DNA from: Linanthus parryae
Taxonomy: Eukaryota > Streptophyta > Magnoliopsida > Ericales > Polemoniaceae
DNA length: 64,000 nucleotides
NCBI GenBank assembly: GCA_023055425.1
Contig: JALGPY010000012.1
Span: 12,459,922 to 12,523,921, forward strand
Reading direction: 5' to 3'
Shown here: positions 63,600 through 64,000 of the stretch, piece by piece
How the letters are laid out: each line of letters starts with the position of its first letter
How positions within the stretch are numbered: position 1 is the first letter of the stretch
The notes under the pieces: model-generated
Seen by the model: only the letters and a program-made list of their open reading frames with translations
What the model was told of the DNA's origin: nothing
The model's database searches: none
Made by a program: the position numbers and the translations under genes

Positions 63600-64000
63600 C
63601 AAATATTTGGAAATTGGTAAAACAACATTCAGACTTCAGCAGTTACACAGAAATAAACATCATTGAGATAATAATGTGCATATGCATCTTATTTAGGGGA
63701 AATGCCTACTCCTCTGACATTGTTCTAATACCGAGAAGCTCTCCATTTCAAATGTAAATGCGTCCATGTATTATCCAACACTGTGCCAAACAATTCTCTG
63801 CTACTAGCTACTCTATGTATACACTTGAGGGAACATAAGCTTTTGTTTGTCTGGCTGTCACAGTGCCTTGCTCGTAGAGAAACAAGATGAAGTACTCATA
63901 GCTAGCCGACAAAATCTGTGTATTCGGCAAAAGAGGAATTTAAGCTAAATTGTAAAATCCAGGCGTTTTTCATGCATAATTCGATGTTATCTGGAAAATG
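63600..64000. other. Non-coding to the window end
   Basis: AT-rich sequence unrelated to the gag fragment; nothing recognised. Confidence 0.4.

Overview
The window is nuclear DNA of a flowering plant, almost certainly a eudicot. It is AT-rich, its genes carry GT-AG introns, and it holds a plant cytosolic-type tRNA-Asn gene, orthologue-grade copies of two plant-only proteins (the KH-domain protein RIK and the receptor kinase RPK2/TOADSTOOL2), and many typical plant retroelements. The sequence does not let me name the species.

Layout. (1) 1-7.65 kb: an unrecognised gene family in three tandem units of about 1.6-1.75 kb. The last unit has its 3' half triplicated as 829-bp repeats. All units carry frameshifts or stops. 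(2) 7.65-11.1 kb: MITE-like elements, a three-copy dispersed repeat, a decayed tRNA-Asn and an intact tRNA-Asn (minus strand). (3) 11.37-22.52 kb: a 12-exon gene for RIK, with a Tourist-like MITE (TTA target duplication) in its 4.5-kb intron 5. (4) 24-26.9 kb: a two-coding-exon serine-rich protein gene ending in a cysteine cluster, with a tRNA-derived SINE upstream of the start codon, probably in a 5' UTR intron. (5) 27.4-29.3 kb: small DNA-element remains. (6) 29.5-43.0 kb: a nest of retroelements. A decayed Ty1/copia element is interrupted at 33066/33067 by a non-autonomous Ty3/gypsy-like element (LARD type), which contains a near-identical 838-bp tandem duplication. A complete miniature LTR element (41190-43021, target duplication GTATC) follows. 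(7) 44.1-45.8 kb: a 5'-truncated LINE with a poly(A) tail. (8) 46.9-50.3 kb: an intact, intronless RPK2 gene. (9) 52.2-63.6 kb: a LINE fragment, a decayed lysine-rich ORF, and a complete 8,511-bp copia element (53482-61992, target duplication ATATC, two 1,429-bp LTRs) inserted into the LTR of a gypsy element whose gag fragment follows.

Only three protein-coding genes look functional: RIK, the serine-rich protein and RPK2. RIK is linked to leaf-development chromatin silencing through its maize and Arabidopsis partners. RPK2 acts in meristem, embryo and anther signalling. Their proximity shows no sign of co-regulation. I found no CRISPR array, operon or bacterial-type system. The most unusual content is the internally triplicated unknown family, the LARD with a duplicated Cys-rich reading frame, and the miniature LTR element.
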